A DNA stretch of 25,311 nt from DATGZH01 sp035297265 (GTDB lineage: Bacteria > Actinomycetota > Acidimicrobiia > Acidimicrobiales > RAAP-2): contig DATGZH010000004.1 of NCBI GenBank assembly GCA_035297265.1, forward strand, positions 1 through 25,311, given 5' to 3'. Under the pieces are notes generated by a model. It was not told where the DNA came from and searched no databases. It worked only from the letters and a program-made list of their open reading frames with translations. Shown piece by piece: positions 1-11,847 of this stretch (its first letter is position 1; every line of letters starts with the position of its first letter). Made by a program: the position numbers and the translations under genes.

Positions 1-50
1 GGCAAGCCCGAAATGTCGCTCTTCCAGCGGCGCCTGACAACCTTGGACAT
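1..50 (-). CDS. 5' end of a divergent gene, runs off the left edge
   Basis: Read on the minus strand, an ATG at 50-48 opens a frame of 16 codons (MSKVVRRRWKSDISGL) that is still open at base 1. It is preceded by a good Shine-Dalgarno, AAGGAG at 61-56, five bases from the ATG, and by a TATACT -10-like box at 77-72. The basic, Trp-containing N-terminus faintly recalls the start of some actinobacterial Fic-family proteins, but 16 residues cannot decide a family. The gene is divergent from the PNPOx-like gene at 276, with a long inverted repeat between them that overlaps this gene's promoter and ribosome binding site. Confidence 0.5.
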   Translation of the reverse strand, partial: MSKVVRRRWKSDISGL

Positions 51-57
51 GGGAACT

Positions 58-92
58 CCTTATTCAAGGTAAGTATATAACCTTGAATAAGG
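58..92. promoter_or_regulatory. 13-bp-arm inverted repeat, probable operator
   Basis: Perfect inverted repeat: CCTTATTCAAGGT (58-70) and ACCTTGAATAAGG (80-92), separated by the 9-base A/T-rich spacer AAGTATATA. It is an A/T-rich island in very G/C-rich DNA. It covers the minus-strand -10-like TATACT (77-72) and touches the AAGGAG ribosome binding site of the leftward gene, and it also contains a plus-strand TATAAC (76-81). That position fits a repressor operator controlling the leftward gene and perhaps both genes. A terminator is less likely, since the stem is A/T-rich and no T tract follows. Confidence 0.55.
72..77 (-). promoter_or_regulatory. -10-like box TATACT for the leftward gene
   Basis: TATACT read on the minus strand lies in the spacer of the inverted repeat, 21 bases upstream of the leftward ATG. 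I see no convincing -35 hexamer at 16-18 bases. The match rests on the -10 alone and on the A/T-rich setting. Confidence 0.35.
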
Positions 93-275
93 GTCGGGCG
101 TCTTCAAGTTTCGTGGCCCGTCGGACCCGCGGGTCAGTTGCCTGCTCTCGCCCAGTGGCGCTCGCTGAAGTCCTTGCGCCCGGGACAACAGTGGGCGACC
201 GCCAGAGTGAGGCCGGCGGCGATTCGACGACGCTTTCGATCGCGACTCGGCTCAGACCAATGCCATGCTTTGGGC

Positions 276-728
276 GTGGCGACCCGGTCACCCGAGGAGC
301 GTAAGGCAGATGCCCTGGCCAAGCTGACGGCGGTCGAGGCCAACGTGTGGGTCGCGTCCGCTTCGCCCACCGGAGCTGTCCACATGGTGCCGGTGACCCA
401 CACCTGGAACGGCAAAGTGATCGTTCTGGCCACCGAGCCGGGGTCGCGCACGGTGACCAACGTCACTGCCAACCCGCGCGTCCGGCTCGCCTTGGGCGAG
501 ACCCGAGACGTGGTCATGATCGATGCCGTCCTCGTCGAGGCCGTCCCCAAGTCGGAGGCCCCGGCGGCGCTGGCCGAAGGGTACGCCGCCCAGGCGGGCT
601 GGGATCCCCGGACCGACGGTGGCGACTACGTCTACCTGGTGCTCGGACCCGAACGCATCGAGGTCTGGCGGGAGGCTGAGGACCTAGCCGGGCGTACCGT
701 CATGCGCAACGGGGCCTGGGTGGCCTGA
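276..728 (+). CDS. PNPOx-like / F420-dependent split-barrel protein
   Basis: A 150-residue protein of the pyridoxamine-5'-phosphate-oxidase-like split-barrel superfamily, of the type called PPOX-class F420-dependent enzymes in actinobacteria. It shows the usual order: an N-terminal helix, then strands in which substrate or effector contacts lie (VWVASASPTGAVHMVPV), a phosphate-contact-like TEPGSRTVTNVTANPRVRL stretch and a C-terminal strand ending in GPERIEVWREAED. Members bind F420, FMN or heme and catalyse redox reactions; the substrate here is unknown. The frame is open upstream to 138, but homology begins at the GTG at 276, and the upstream residues are basic and low-complexity, so GTG 276 is preferred. 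No clear Shine-Dalgarno precedes it. The 93-275 stretch shows no other gene. Confidence 0.75.
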   Translation: MATRSPEERKADALAKLTAVEANVWVASASPTGAVHMVPVTHTWNGKVIVLATEPGSRTVTNVTANPRVRLALGETRDVVMIDAVLVEAVPKSEAPAALAEGYAAQAGWDPRTDGGDYVYLVLGPERIEVWREAEDLAGRTVMRNGAWVA

Positions 729-795
729 GTCGACGGCCCTTGACGAGCCATCCGAGCCATTCCGGCTGACGATCGCTCAGCGTCCACCTCGCTGG

Positions 796-976
796 GGCAG
801 GTCCTCTGGGTGTCGGGGCTCCCCGATGGTTAGGCTCGCCCAGTCCGGCAGGGAACCCGGTGCGAATCCGAGACTGTCCCGCAACTGTGATCGGGGAGCG
901 AACCTTCTTTCGGGCCACTGTCCTTCGGGGTGGGAAGGCCGAGGTGAGCGACGATCCGTGAGTCAGGAGACCTGCC
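796..976 (+). ncRNA. Cobalamin (AdoCbl-type) riboswitch aptamer
   Basis: All the conserved blocks of the cobalamin riboswitch are present in order: GGGAACCCGGTGCGAATCC (851-869), ACTGTCCCGCAACTGT (872-887), GCCACTG (914-920) with GGGAAGGC (932-939), and the B12 box GTCAGGAGACCTGCC (962-976). GGCAGGTC (796-803) is exactly complementary to GACCTGCC (969-976), giving an 8-bp closing stem that sets the aptamer ends. It lies directly upstream of cobU, so cobalamin should repress the operon. This family is established; the assignment here is by sequence match. Confidence 0.95.
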
Positions 977-981
977 AGCGG

Positions 982-1003
982 GCCGGGCGGTCTGTCGTCC
1001 GGC
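982..1003 (+). promoter_or_regulatory. Expression-platform hairpin of the B12 riboswitch
   Basis: GCCGGGCG (982-989) pairs with CGTCCGGC (996-1003) around a six-base loop, with one G-U pair. It stands between the B12 box and the cobU start. CGTCC (996-1000) could instead pair with GGACG at 1010-1014 or 1018-1022, next to the purine-rich ribosome binding region before GTG 1025. There is no T tract, so control of translation rather than termination is more likely. Which pairing is the ligand-bound state is inference. Confidence 0.5.
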
Positions 1004-1024
1004 GAGAGAGGACGCGAGGACGTC

Positions 1025-1558
1025 GTGGTGCAGGCAGCGGGGATCACGTTGGTGCTGGGCGGTGCCCGCTCCGGCAAGTCCGCGGTCGCCGAGCGCCTCG
1101 TCGCCTCGGCGGCCGGCGACGATCCCGTCGCCTACCTGGCCACGGGGCCGGTGCCCGATCCGGCGGCCGACCCGTCGTGGGCGGCCCGGGTGGCGGCCCA
1201 CCGGACTCGGCGACCGGCGGCATGGCGCACCATCGAGGTCGGTGACGGTCAACTCGGTCCTGCCCTTCTCGCCGCCGAAGAGACCGTGCTCGTCGACTCG
1301 CTCGGCACCTGGCTGGCCGGCTTCGGTCCCGACGCCTCGGCCGAGCTCCTCGCAGCCCTCGAAGCGCGCCGAACCAGCGGACGGACGAGCGTCGTGGTGA
1401 GCGAGGAGGTGGGACTGGGCGTCCATCCCTCGACTGCGCTCGGCGGAGCGTTCCGTGACGCGCTCGGCGAGCTCAACCAGGCGGTGGCCGGCGCGGCCGA
1501 CGACGTCCTGCTGGTGGTGGCGGGGCGCGTCCTGCCCCTCCTGCCGGGGACGCCGTGA
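1025..1558 (+). CDS. cobU: Adenosylcobinamide kinase / adenosylcobinamide-phosphate guanylyltransferase
   Basis: CobU/CobP acts in the nucleotide-loop assembly of cobalamin: it phosphorylates adenosylcobinamide and transfers GMP to give AdoCbi-GDP, the substrate of CobS. The 177-residue length is normal. A P-loop GGARSGKS lies at 12-19, His59 in AHRTRRP is the likely guanylylated histidine, DSLGTWL follows at 91-97, and the family motif SEEVGLGVHP lies at 126-135. The GTG at 1025 is chosen because it places the P-loop at the usual distance from the N-terminus and follows a GAGGA at 1016-1020. It is the first gene after the cobalamin riboswitch. Its stop overlaps the cobS start (GTGA, 1555-1558). 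Confidence 0.93.
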   Translation: MVQAAGITLVLGGARSGKSAVAERLVASAAGDDPVAYLATGPVPDPAADPSWAARVAAHRTRRPAAWRTIEVGDGQLGPALLAAEETVLVDSLGTWLAGFGPDASAELLAALEARRTSGRTSVVVSEEVGLGVHPSTALGGAFRDALGELNQAVAGAADDVLLVVAGRVLPLLPGTP

Positions 1559-2283
1559 GCTCGGCCCGTCGGGCGCTCGCCTTCCTCACGCCCCTCGGTG
1601 GCGCCGCCGTCCCCTCCCCGAGCGCCCTCGGGTGGTTCCCGGTCATCGGGGCGGCCATCGGCGCGTTCCTCGGCCTCGTCTGGTGGGGCGCCCACCAGCT
1701 GTGGCCCCCGGCCGTCGCCGCCGGCCTCGTTGTGGCCGTCGACCTGGCCATCACCGGCATGCTCCACATCGACGGTCTCATGGACGCGGCCGACGGCCTC
1801 TTGCCGCACCTCTCTCGGGAGCGCCGCCTCGAGGTGCTCGCCGACCCGAAGGTCGGCGCCTTCGGCCTCGCCGCCGGCGGGACGGCGCTCCTGTTGCGTT
1901 GGGCCGCGCTGTTCTCCATGCGCCCGTCGGTGCTCCTCCTCGTCGGCCTCTGGGCCGCGTCGCGGGCCTTCATGGCCGTCACCGTGAGCACCGTGCCGTA
2001 CGCCAGGGCCGGGAGCGGCGGCCTGGCCAGCGCCTTCCTGCAAGGTGACACCGCGCGTCCCGGCGTGGCCGCGGGCATCATCGGGACGGCGCTGGCCGGC
2101 GGCGCGGTGGCGCTCTGGCATCCGCTGGCCGGGTTGGTGGCCCTCGCCGCGGGGATTGGGGCGGCGGTGCTCGTGGTGCTCTTCGCCGTGCGCCGTATCG
2201 GCGGCTTCACCGGTGACGTCCTCGGGGCGGCCGGTGTGGTGCTGGAGACCGTGGGCCTCGTGGTGGCGGCGGCCAAGTGGTGA
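1555..2283 (+). CDS. cobS: Cobalamin synthase (adenosylcobinamide-GDP ribazoletransferase)
   Basis: CobS joins AdoCbi-GDP to alpha-ribazole (phosphate) at the membrane to complete the cobalamin skeleton. The 242-residue protein is strongly hydrophobic with several membrane segments. It carries the metal-binding signature HIDGLMDAADG at 71-81, the ADPKVGAFG motif near 96-104 and the C-terminal GGFTGD at 216-221, all typical of the family. The GTG start overlaps the cobU stop by four bases. The lower ligand must come from elsewhere, since no nicotinate-mononucleotide:DMB phosphoribosyltransferase gene lies in this operon. Confidence 0.93.
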   Translation: MSSARRALAFLTPLGGAAVPSPSALGWFPVIGAAIGAFLGLVWWGAHQLWPPAVAAGLVVAVDLAITGMLHIDGLMDAADGLLPHLSRERRLEVLADPKVGAFGLAAGGTALLLRWAALFSMRPSVLLLVGLWAASRAFMAVTVSTVPYARAGSGGLASAFLQGDTARPGVAAGIIGTALAGGAVALWHPLAGLVALAAGIGAAVLVVLFAVRRIGGFTGDVLGAAGVVLETVGLVVAAAKW

Positions 2284-3224
2284 GGTGGCGGCGGCGGGCC
2301 GGCGCGGTGGCCCTCGGGCTCCTCGTCGACCGGGCACTGGGCGAGCCGCCGACCGCGCTGCACCCGGTGGCCCACTTCGGCCAGGCGATGGAGCGCCTGG
2401 AGGCCCGGCGCTGGGAACCCCACCGCGGCGCCGGTGTGCGCTACGCGCTCAGCGGCGCGGCGATCGGTGTCGCCGGCGGTCGACTGGGCACGCTCGTCCT
2501 CGGACCTTCGGCCTCGCTCGTCGCGGCGACGGCGACCGCGGCGGCCGGGCGCTCCCTCCTGTCGTCGGCCCGGGCCGTCGGTCGGGCGCTCGAGGATGGC
2601 GACACCGAGGGCGCCCGTCGGCTCCTGCCCTCGCTCGTCGGGCGCGACCCTGAAGGGCTCGACGAGAAGGAGATGGCGAGGGCGGTCATCGAGTCGGTGG
2701 CCGAGAACCTCTCCGACGCCGTCGTGGCCACGGCGTTCTGGGGGGTCGTCGCCGGGACCGAGGGCGTGCTCGTGCACCGGGCCGTCAACACGATGGACGC
2801 CATGGTCGGCCACCGGAGCCCCCGCTACGAGCGGTTCGGCTGGGCCGCCGCCCGCCTGGACGACATGCTCGCCTGGCCGGCGGCCCGGCTCAGCGCGCTG
2901 CTCGTGGCCGCCGTGACCCCCGGCGCCACGAAGGCCGTCTGGTCGGCCATTCGCGAGCAGGCGGCCGAGCACCCGTCGCCCAACGCCGGCGTCGCCGAGG
3001 CGGCCTTCGCCGCCGCCCTAGGCCTCCGCCTCGGCGGCGTCAACCGCTACGAGGGTCGGGAGGAGGTGCGGCCGCCGCTCGGTTGGGGTCGCCCACCCGA
3101 GCCGGCCGACGTGGCCCGGGCGGTCGCCCTGGCCGACCGGGCGATCCTCCTCCTCACCGCGCTCTGCGCCGCGCCTGGGTTCCTCTCTTTGCTTCGTCAA
3201 ACGAGCCGCCGGGGTTCGGCGTGA
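2280..3224 (+). CDS. cbiB: Adenosylcobinamide-phosphate synthase
   Basis: CbiB (CobD in the aerobic naming) attaches aminopropanol or its phosphate to adenosylcobyric acid at the membrane. The 314-residue protein has the family landmarks: an N-terminal LLVDRALGEPPTALHPV, the segment around residues 120-165 with RDPEGLDEKEMARAVIESVAENLSD, and the signature NTMDAMVGHRSPRYERFG followed by ARLDDM. The GTG at 2280 overlaps the cobS stop (GTGA); a GTG one codon earlier (2277) is also possible. Its own stop overlaps the next gene by four bases. Confidence 0.93.
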   Translation: MRWRRRAGAVALGLLVDRALGEPPTALHPVAHFGQAMERLEARRWEPHRGAGVRYALSGAAIGVAGGRLGTLVLGPSASLVAATATAAAGRSLLSSARAVGRALEDGDTEGARRLLPSLVGRDPEGLDEKEMARAVIESVAENLSDAVVATAFWGVVAGTEGVLVHRAVNTMDAMVGHRSPRYERFGWAAARLDDMLAWPAARLSALLVAAVTPGATKAVWSAIREQAAEHPSPNAGVAEAAFAAALGLRLGGVNRYEGREEVRPPLGWGRPPEPADVARAVALADRAILLLTALCAAPGFLSLLRQTSRRGSA

Positions 3225-4198
3225 GGCGGGTCCCTCCGCCCGGTCCCCACGGGGGTGACGCCCGGACGGTGGCCGCCGCGCTCGGCCGCCACCCGGACCA
3301 GGTGCTCGACCTGTCCGTCAACACGAACCCGTTCGCCCCCGACGTAGCCCCTGTCGTGACGGCGCACCTCGAGGCGGGCGCCCTGGCCCGCTACCCGGAC
3401 GGCGCCGACCAGCGATCGGCGACGGTGGCGATGGCCGAGGCCCTCGACGTCGCCCCCGAGCGCGTGCTCCTCACGAACGGCGGGTCCGAAGCCATCGCCC
3501 TCGTGGCCGCCGAGCTCCGCACCGGATGGGTCGACGAACCGGACTTCTCCCTCTACCGCCGCCACCTCGAACGGCTCGACCCGAGCGGCCCCCGGTTCCG
3601 CTCGGACCCGACCAACCCGACCGGTCGGCTGGCCGACGCCGACGAGACCGCCGAGGTCTGGGACGAGGCCTTCGTGCCGCTCGCCCTCGGTCGATGGAGC
3701 CGCAGCCTGCCTGGCGGTCCCACCCCCCGCGAGGCCCCGGCGGTGGTCGTCGGCTCGGTGACCAAAGTGCTCGCCTGCCCCGGGCTGCGCCTCGGCTATG
3801 CCGTCGTCCCCGAGGACGACGGTGCGTCGCTCGGTCATGCACCGCTCCTGACCCGCCTGGTCCGACGCCAGCCCCGGTGGTCCGTCGGGACCCCGGCGCT
3901 CCTCGCCCTGCCCGAGCTCCTCGCCAAGGCCGAGCTCGGTCGGTGGGCCGCCCAGGTGGCGTCGGCCCGGTCCGACCTCGTCGCGGTGCTCGAGGCGCAC
4001 GGCCTCACCCCGCGACCGTCGGACGCCAATTTCGTGCTGGTCGACCGGGCGCCCGGGCTGCGGGAGCGGCTGGCCGAGCGGGGCGTCGTGGTACGCGACG
4101 TGACATCGTTCGGCCTGCCGGGCGCGGTGCGCATCGCCGTGCCCGATGCTGATGGTCTGGCCCGACTGTGCCGGGCCCTCGACGAGGTGGCGCAGTGA
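3221..4198 (+). CDS. cobC: Threonine-phosphate decarboxylase-like PLP enzyme
   Basis: Aminotransferase class I/II fold protein of the CobC/CobD type, which makes (R)-1-amino-2-propanol O-phosphate from L-threonine phosphate for the nucleotide loop. HGGD lies at 10-13, the LSVNTNPF substrate loop at 31-38, TNGGSEAI at 85-92, TNPTG at 131-135, Asp148 in WDEAF, the PLP lysine 182 in SVTKVLACPGLRLGY, and the carboxylate-binding Arg304. At 325 residues it is a little short: the stretch between TNGGSEAI and TNPTG is clearly shorter than usual. The frame is open back to 3083, but GTG 3221 gives a GTGA overlap with cbiB and the right N-terminus. Histidinol-phosphate aminotransferase is the alternative, which the operon context disfavours. 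Confidence 0.85.
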   Translation: MRRVPPPGPHGGDARTVAAALGRHPDQVLDLSVNTNPFAPDVAPVVTAHLEAGALARYPDGADQRSATVAMAEALDVAPERVLLTNGGSEAIALVAAELRTGWVDEPDFSLYRRHLERLDPSGPRFRSDPTNPTGRLADADETAEVWDEAFVPLALGRWSRSLPGGPTPREAPAVVVGSVTKVLACPGLRLGYAVVPEDDGASLGHAPLLTRLVRRQPRWSVGTPALLALPELLAKAELGRWAAQVASARSDLVAVLEAHGLTPRPSDANFVLVDRAPGLRERLAERGVVVRDVTSFGLPGAVRIAVPDADGLARLCRALDEVAQ

Positions 4199-5732
4199 CC
4201 GACGCCAGTCGGCGCGGTGCGCTCATGGTGTGCGGCACCGCGTCCGACGTCGGCAAGAGCCTCGTCGTGGCCGGGCTGTGCCGGCTGCTCCACCGGCGGG
4301 GCGTGTCGGTGGCCCCGTTCAAGGGGCAGAACATGGCGCTCAACTCGGCGGTCACCGTCGACGGGGCCGAGATCGGGCGAGCCCAGGCGGCGCAGGCCTC
4401 GGCGGCCGGCGTGGTCGCTGAGGCGGCCATGAACCCGGTGCTCCTCAAGCCGACGAGCGAGCGGACGAGCCAGGTCGTGGTGCTCGGCCGGCCCTGGCGC
4501 ACGCTCGACGCCGCGGCGTTCCAGCAGGCCAAGGCGGAGCTGGCCGACGTCGTACTCGAGGCGCTGACCTCGTTGCGCCGGCGTTTCGACGTCGTGCTGC
4601 TCGAAGGCGCAGGTAGTCCGGCGGAGATCAACCTCTACGGGCACGACCTCGTGAACCTGGGGTTGGCCCACCGGGCCGGGGTGCCGGCGATCGTGGTGGG
4701 AGACATCGACCGGGGCGGCGTGTTCGCCCATCTCTACGGCACGGTGGCCCTCCTGCCACCGGCCTGGCGCGACTCGGTCCGCGGCTTCGTCATCAACCGG
4801 TTCCGGGGCGACCCGGCGCTCCTCGCCGAAGGACCGGCCGAGCTCGAACAGCGCTGTGGGGTGCCGACCCTCGGCGTCCTCCCGTGGCTCGACGGCGTGG
4901 ATCTCGACGCCGAGGACTCCCTGGCCCTCCGTCGGCCACGGCCGCGCCCGTACGGTCCGGGCACCGACGATCGCTCGGCCCGCCTGGACGTGGCCGTCGT
5001 CGCCCTGCCCCACCTCTCCAACTTCACCGACCTCGACGCGTTGGCCGTCGAGCCCGACGCGACCGTGCGCTTCGTGTCGTCCGCCGGGGATCTCGGCCGG
5101 CCCGACCTCCTCGTGCTGCCCGGCACGAAGGCGACGGTGGCCGACCTCGAATGGCTCCGCGCCCAACGCCTCGACCGGGCTCTCGAGGAGCTCGCCCATG
5201 ACCGGCCGGTCGTGCTGGCCATCTGCGGCGGCTACCAGATGCTCGGGGCGACCATCGTCGACGAACAGGGCGTCGAGAGCGCCCGGCCGAGGGTCGCCGG
5301 CCTCGGTTGGCTCGACGTGGTCACGCGTTTTTCCCCCGACAAGTGCACGAGGGTGCGACAGGGCCACGACCGGGCCGGTCACCCCGTCGCCGGGTACGAG
5401 ATCCACCACGGCCGACCCGAGCCCGGTCGGGGCGGCCGACCCTGGCTGGCGCTCGACGCACCCGCCGGCCCCGAGGACGAGGGCGTGGTCGACGAGGCAG
5501 CCGGCGTCTACGCCACGAGCCTCCACGGCCTGCTCGAGGGCGACGAGTTCCGCCGGGCCTTCCTCACGACGGTGGCCGAGTGGCGCGGCCGTCGCTTCGT
5601 GCCCTCGGCCCGCTCGTTCGCCGCGGCCCGACAGGAGCAGTTCGACCGGGTGGCCGACGCCTGCGAGGCCCATCTCGACGTGACCCGCCTGCTCGACATC
5701 GTGGCCGAGGGGGCACCGGCCGGAGCGGACGC

Positions 5733-5736
<4 letters not shown>
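4195..5736 (+). CDS. cobQ: Adenosylcobyric acid synthase (glutamine-hydrolysing)
   Basis: CobQ/CbiP amidates four carboxyl side chains of adenosylcobyrinic a,c-diamide with glutamine and ATP to give adenosylcobyric acid. The 513-residue length is typical. An N-terminal dethiobiotin-synthetase-like ATP domain carries GTASDVGKS at 14-22, PFKGQNMALNS at 41-51 and LEGAGSPAEINL at 136-147. A C-terminal class I glutamine amidotransferase domain has the catalytic Cys344 in AICGGYQMLG and His444 in TSLHGLLEGD. The protein matches CobQ rather than CobB (a,c-diamide synthase), as the AEINL motif and total length show. The start GTG 4195 overlaps the previous stop, and the stop overlaps the cobN ATG (ATGA). 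Confidence 0.95.
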
Positions 5737-9277
<3,541 letters not shown>

Positions 9278-9281
<4 letters not shown>

Positions 9282-11311
9282 GCGACGTGGAGCCGGCACC
9301 GGGGGTCTTCCCGCTGACCGCCCTCGTCGGCCAGGAGGACCTGCAGGTGGCGCTGGTGCTCTCGGCCGTCGACCCGGCCATCGGCGGTGTGCTCGTCCGG
9401 GGGGAGAAGGGGAGCGGGAAGACCACCGCCGCCCGGGGCCTCGCCGACGTGCTGCCGGGCCACGCCCCGTTCGTCGAGCTGCCCCTCGGCGCGGGCGAGG
9501 AGCGGGTCGTGGGCTCCCTTGACGTCCGGGCCGCCCTCTCGGCGAGCGAGCACCGCTTCCAGCCGGGGCTCCTGGCCCAGGCGCACGGGGGCGTCCTCTA
9601 CGTGGACGAGGTGAACCTCCTCGCCGACCACCTCGTCGACGTCCTCCTCGACGTGGCGGTGAGCGGCGTCAACCGGGTCGAGCGCGACGGGCTCTCCGAG
9701 AGCCACCCGGCGCGCTTCGTCCTCGTCGGCTCGATGAACCCCGAGGAGGGCGAGCTGCGGCCCCAGCTGTTGGACCGCTTCGGCCTGGCGGTGGCCGTGG
9801 TCGCCCCGACCGACCCGGTGCAGCGGGCCGAGGCGGTGCGGCGGCGCCTCGCCTTCGACGCCGACCCCGTGGCCTTCGCCGACCGCTTCGCCGAGCAGCA
9901 GGACGACCTGCGCTCCCGACTGGCCTCGGCCGCCGCGGTGCCGCTCGAGCCTGGGCTCCCCGACAAGGTCGCGGCGATCTGCTCGGCCGCCGGCGCCGAG
10001 GGACTGCGGGCCGACCTCGTCATCTGTCGGGCCGCCGCGGCCCTCGCCGGCTGGCGGGGGCGGCGCACGGCCGGTCCGTACGAGGTGCGCGAGGTGGCGC
10101 CGCTCGCCCTCGCCCACCGGCGCCGCTCGCCGTGGGACTCGACGGGACAGCGTCAAGAGGAGCTGGCGGCGATCCTCGACGAGGTGCTCGGTGGCCCGCC
10201 GCCACCGCCGGCGCCCCCACCGCCGCCGCCACCCCCGGCTCCACCGGTCACCCCGGCGGTCCGCGACGTCACCCCCTCGGCCGAGGGGCCGACCGGAGAT
10301 GCCGAGGAGGTGGCCCCGGTCGAGGACGCGGCACCGGAGGACGGGCCGCCGCAGGCGGGGCCGGTCGACGGGGGCGAGGCGGCCGATCGCGACGCCGGGC
10401 CGGGCGGCGAGGAGGACGGCGGCCCGGCCGGCGTTCCGCCGCCGGAGACCGCGCCCGAGCCGGTCTGGACCGACGACGTCTTCGTGCGGGCCCCGGCCCC
10501 CCGCCACCGCCGCCGCGACGGGGCCCCGACACCCGAGGGACGCACCGGTGAGACGGCCCAGGGCAGCTGGGGTCGACAGATCGGTGCCCGGGTCCCCGAC
10601 GGGACGAGCCGCGGACCGGTCGCCGCGGTGGCCACGGTGACGGCGGCGGCCGCCCGGCAGGCCGGGTCGGGCTCGGTCGTGGCGGGCGCACCGCTCCGCC
10701 TCGTCGAGGCGGACGTGCGCGAGGCGGTACTGGTCCGGCCGGTCGGCCGGCTGGTCGTGCTCGTGGTCGACGCGTCCGGCTCCATGGGGGCCGAGCAGCG
10801 GCTGGCCGCGGCCAAGGCCGCCGTGCTCTCCTTCCTCGTCGACGCCTACCAACGGCGGGACCGGGTGGCCCTCGTGGCCTTCCACGACGAGTCGGCCGAG
10901 GTGGTGCTGCGCCCGACGGGCAGCACCGAAGTGGCCCGGGCCCGCCTGGCCAGCTGGTCCACCGGCGGGCGGACGCCGCTCGCCGCTGGCATCGAGGCCG
11001 CCCTCTCGCTCGTCCGCACGTCGAAGTCCGGCCGCGACCACGCCCTCCTCGTCCTCGTCACCGACGGCCGGGCGACGACCGCGGCCGACGGTAAGGACCC
11101 GGTGGCCGCGTCGCTCGCCGCCGCCGCCGCGGTGCGACGGTCGGGCATCGACGCGGTGGTCGTCGACTGCGAGCAGGGGAGGACCCGGCTCGGTCTCGCC
11201 CGGCAGCTCGCCGAGGCGATGGGCGCCGACTACGTGCAGCCGCCCGACCCGAGCGACGGCGCGCTGACCGCGGCGATCCGCACGTCGCTCGTCGAGCCCG
11301 ACAACGGTTGA
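9278..11311 (+). CDS. One-chain AAA+/VWA chelatase subunit (ChlI-ChlD type), partner of CobN
   Basis: A 677-residue motor subunit combining the AAA+ and von Willebrand A parts of metal chelatases. Residues 1-300 form the AAA+ module: Walker A GEKGSGKT at 42-49, Walker B VLYVDEVN at 106-113, sensor-1 GSMNPEEGELRPQLLDRF at 151-168. A polyproline stretch (from about residue 307) and a long acidic, Pro/Ala/Gly-rich linker follow to about 440. The VWA domain has an intact MIDAS: DASGS at 498-502, Thr566 in GGRTP and Asp596 in VTDGR. Proteobacterial cobaltochelatase uses separate CobS (AAA+) and CobT (VWA) subunits; here both roles lie in one protein coupled to cobN by an ATGA overlap, so cobalt chelation is the likely job. 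Mg-chelatase annotation would be misleading in this context. Confidence 0.88.
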
Positions 11312-11323
11312 GACCCGCCGGCG

Positions 11324-11342
11324 ACGATCCGGTACGGATCGT
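11324..11342 (+). terminator. Palindrome just after the cobalamin operon
   Basis: ACGATCCG (11324-11331) and CGGATCGT (11335-11342) are perfect 8-bp arms around GTA, 12 bases past the last stop codon. A second small dyad, ATCGT / ACGAT, overlaps its right side (to about 11354). No T tract follows. It may be a weak terminator of the cobalamin operon or an operator for the gene at 11430. Confidence 0.35.
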
Positions 11343-11429
11343 AAACCGACGATAAGGACTCCTTCATCGGTCATCCGACCGTGTCGCCGGCACCGAAGAC
11401 GTGTTGTCACCGACACAAGGAGATCTGCG

Positions 11430-11828
11430 ATGTCCCTCGTACGTTTTCTGCCTGCTTGGCTCCACGCCGTGGCTGACTACGCCGTGGCCGGCACGTTGAT
11501 CGTCGTCGCCCTGGCGGTCGGCGGGTCCCACAAGGCCGTCGCCGCCGGCGTCGTGATCGGCGCAGTCGTCCTCGTGGTCAGCATGCTGACCCGGTACCCG
11601 CTCGGCGTCTGGAAGGTCCTGCCCTTCAGCGTCCACTCGGCGGGCGACTACCTGGCCGCCGCGCTGCTCATGGGCTCGCCCTTCGCCCTCGGGTTCCACG
11701 CCACCGACATGGGCCTGAGCGTGTTCTACGTGGTGGCCGGGGTGGCGGTCCTGCTCGTCAGCCTCATCACCAACTACCAGTACAGCCCGCGCCGCAGCTT
11801 GGTCAGCTCGCAGCCGCAAGCCGCGTAG
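11430..11828 (+). CDS. Small four-helix membrane protein with SPW-like internal repeat
   Basis: A 132-residue protein with four predicted membrane segments (about 11-31, 36-54, 68-88 and 93-115) and a short polar tail. It is an internal duplication: LHAVADY at 11-17 and VHSAGDY at 68-74 start the two halves, and the second half has SPF at 83-85. This resembles the SPW-repeat membrane proteins of actinobacteria, whose function is unknown. The ATG follows AAGGAG with a seven-base spacer, an excellent ribosome binding site. The 118-base gap from the cobalamin operon holds a palindrome and probably the promoter, so it is likely expressed separately. A very stable hairpin ends the transcript. Confidence 0.75.
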   Translation: MSLVRFLPAWLHAVADYAVAGTLIVVALAVGGSHKAVAAGVVIGAVVLVVSMLTRYPLGVWKVLPFSVHSAGDYLAAALLMGSPFALGFHATDMGLSVFYVVAGVAVLLVSLITNYQYSPRRSLVSSQPQAA

Positions 11829-11847
11829 CGCTCCTCCAGCCGCGCAC

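Noticed and set aside
138..275. Upstream extension of the PNPOx-like frame
   Set aside because: Basic, family-unlike residues; the homologous region begins at GTG 276.
740..745. TTGACG as a -35 box for the cobalamin operon
   Set aside because: No -10-like hexamer at 16-19 bases; only a half match, so no promoter is called.
1473..2972. Long minus-strand open frame opposite cobU, cobS and cbiB (and similar ones at 3835-5673, 7320-9299, 9101-11416, 21535-23787)
   Set aside because: Low-complexity Arg/Gly/Pro/His-rich translations antisense to clearly recognised genes. Such frames arise from the high G+C content of the codons.
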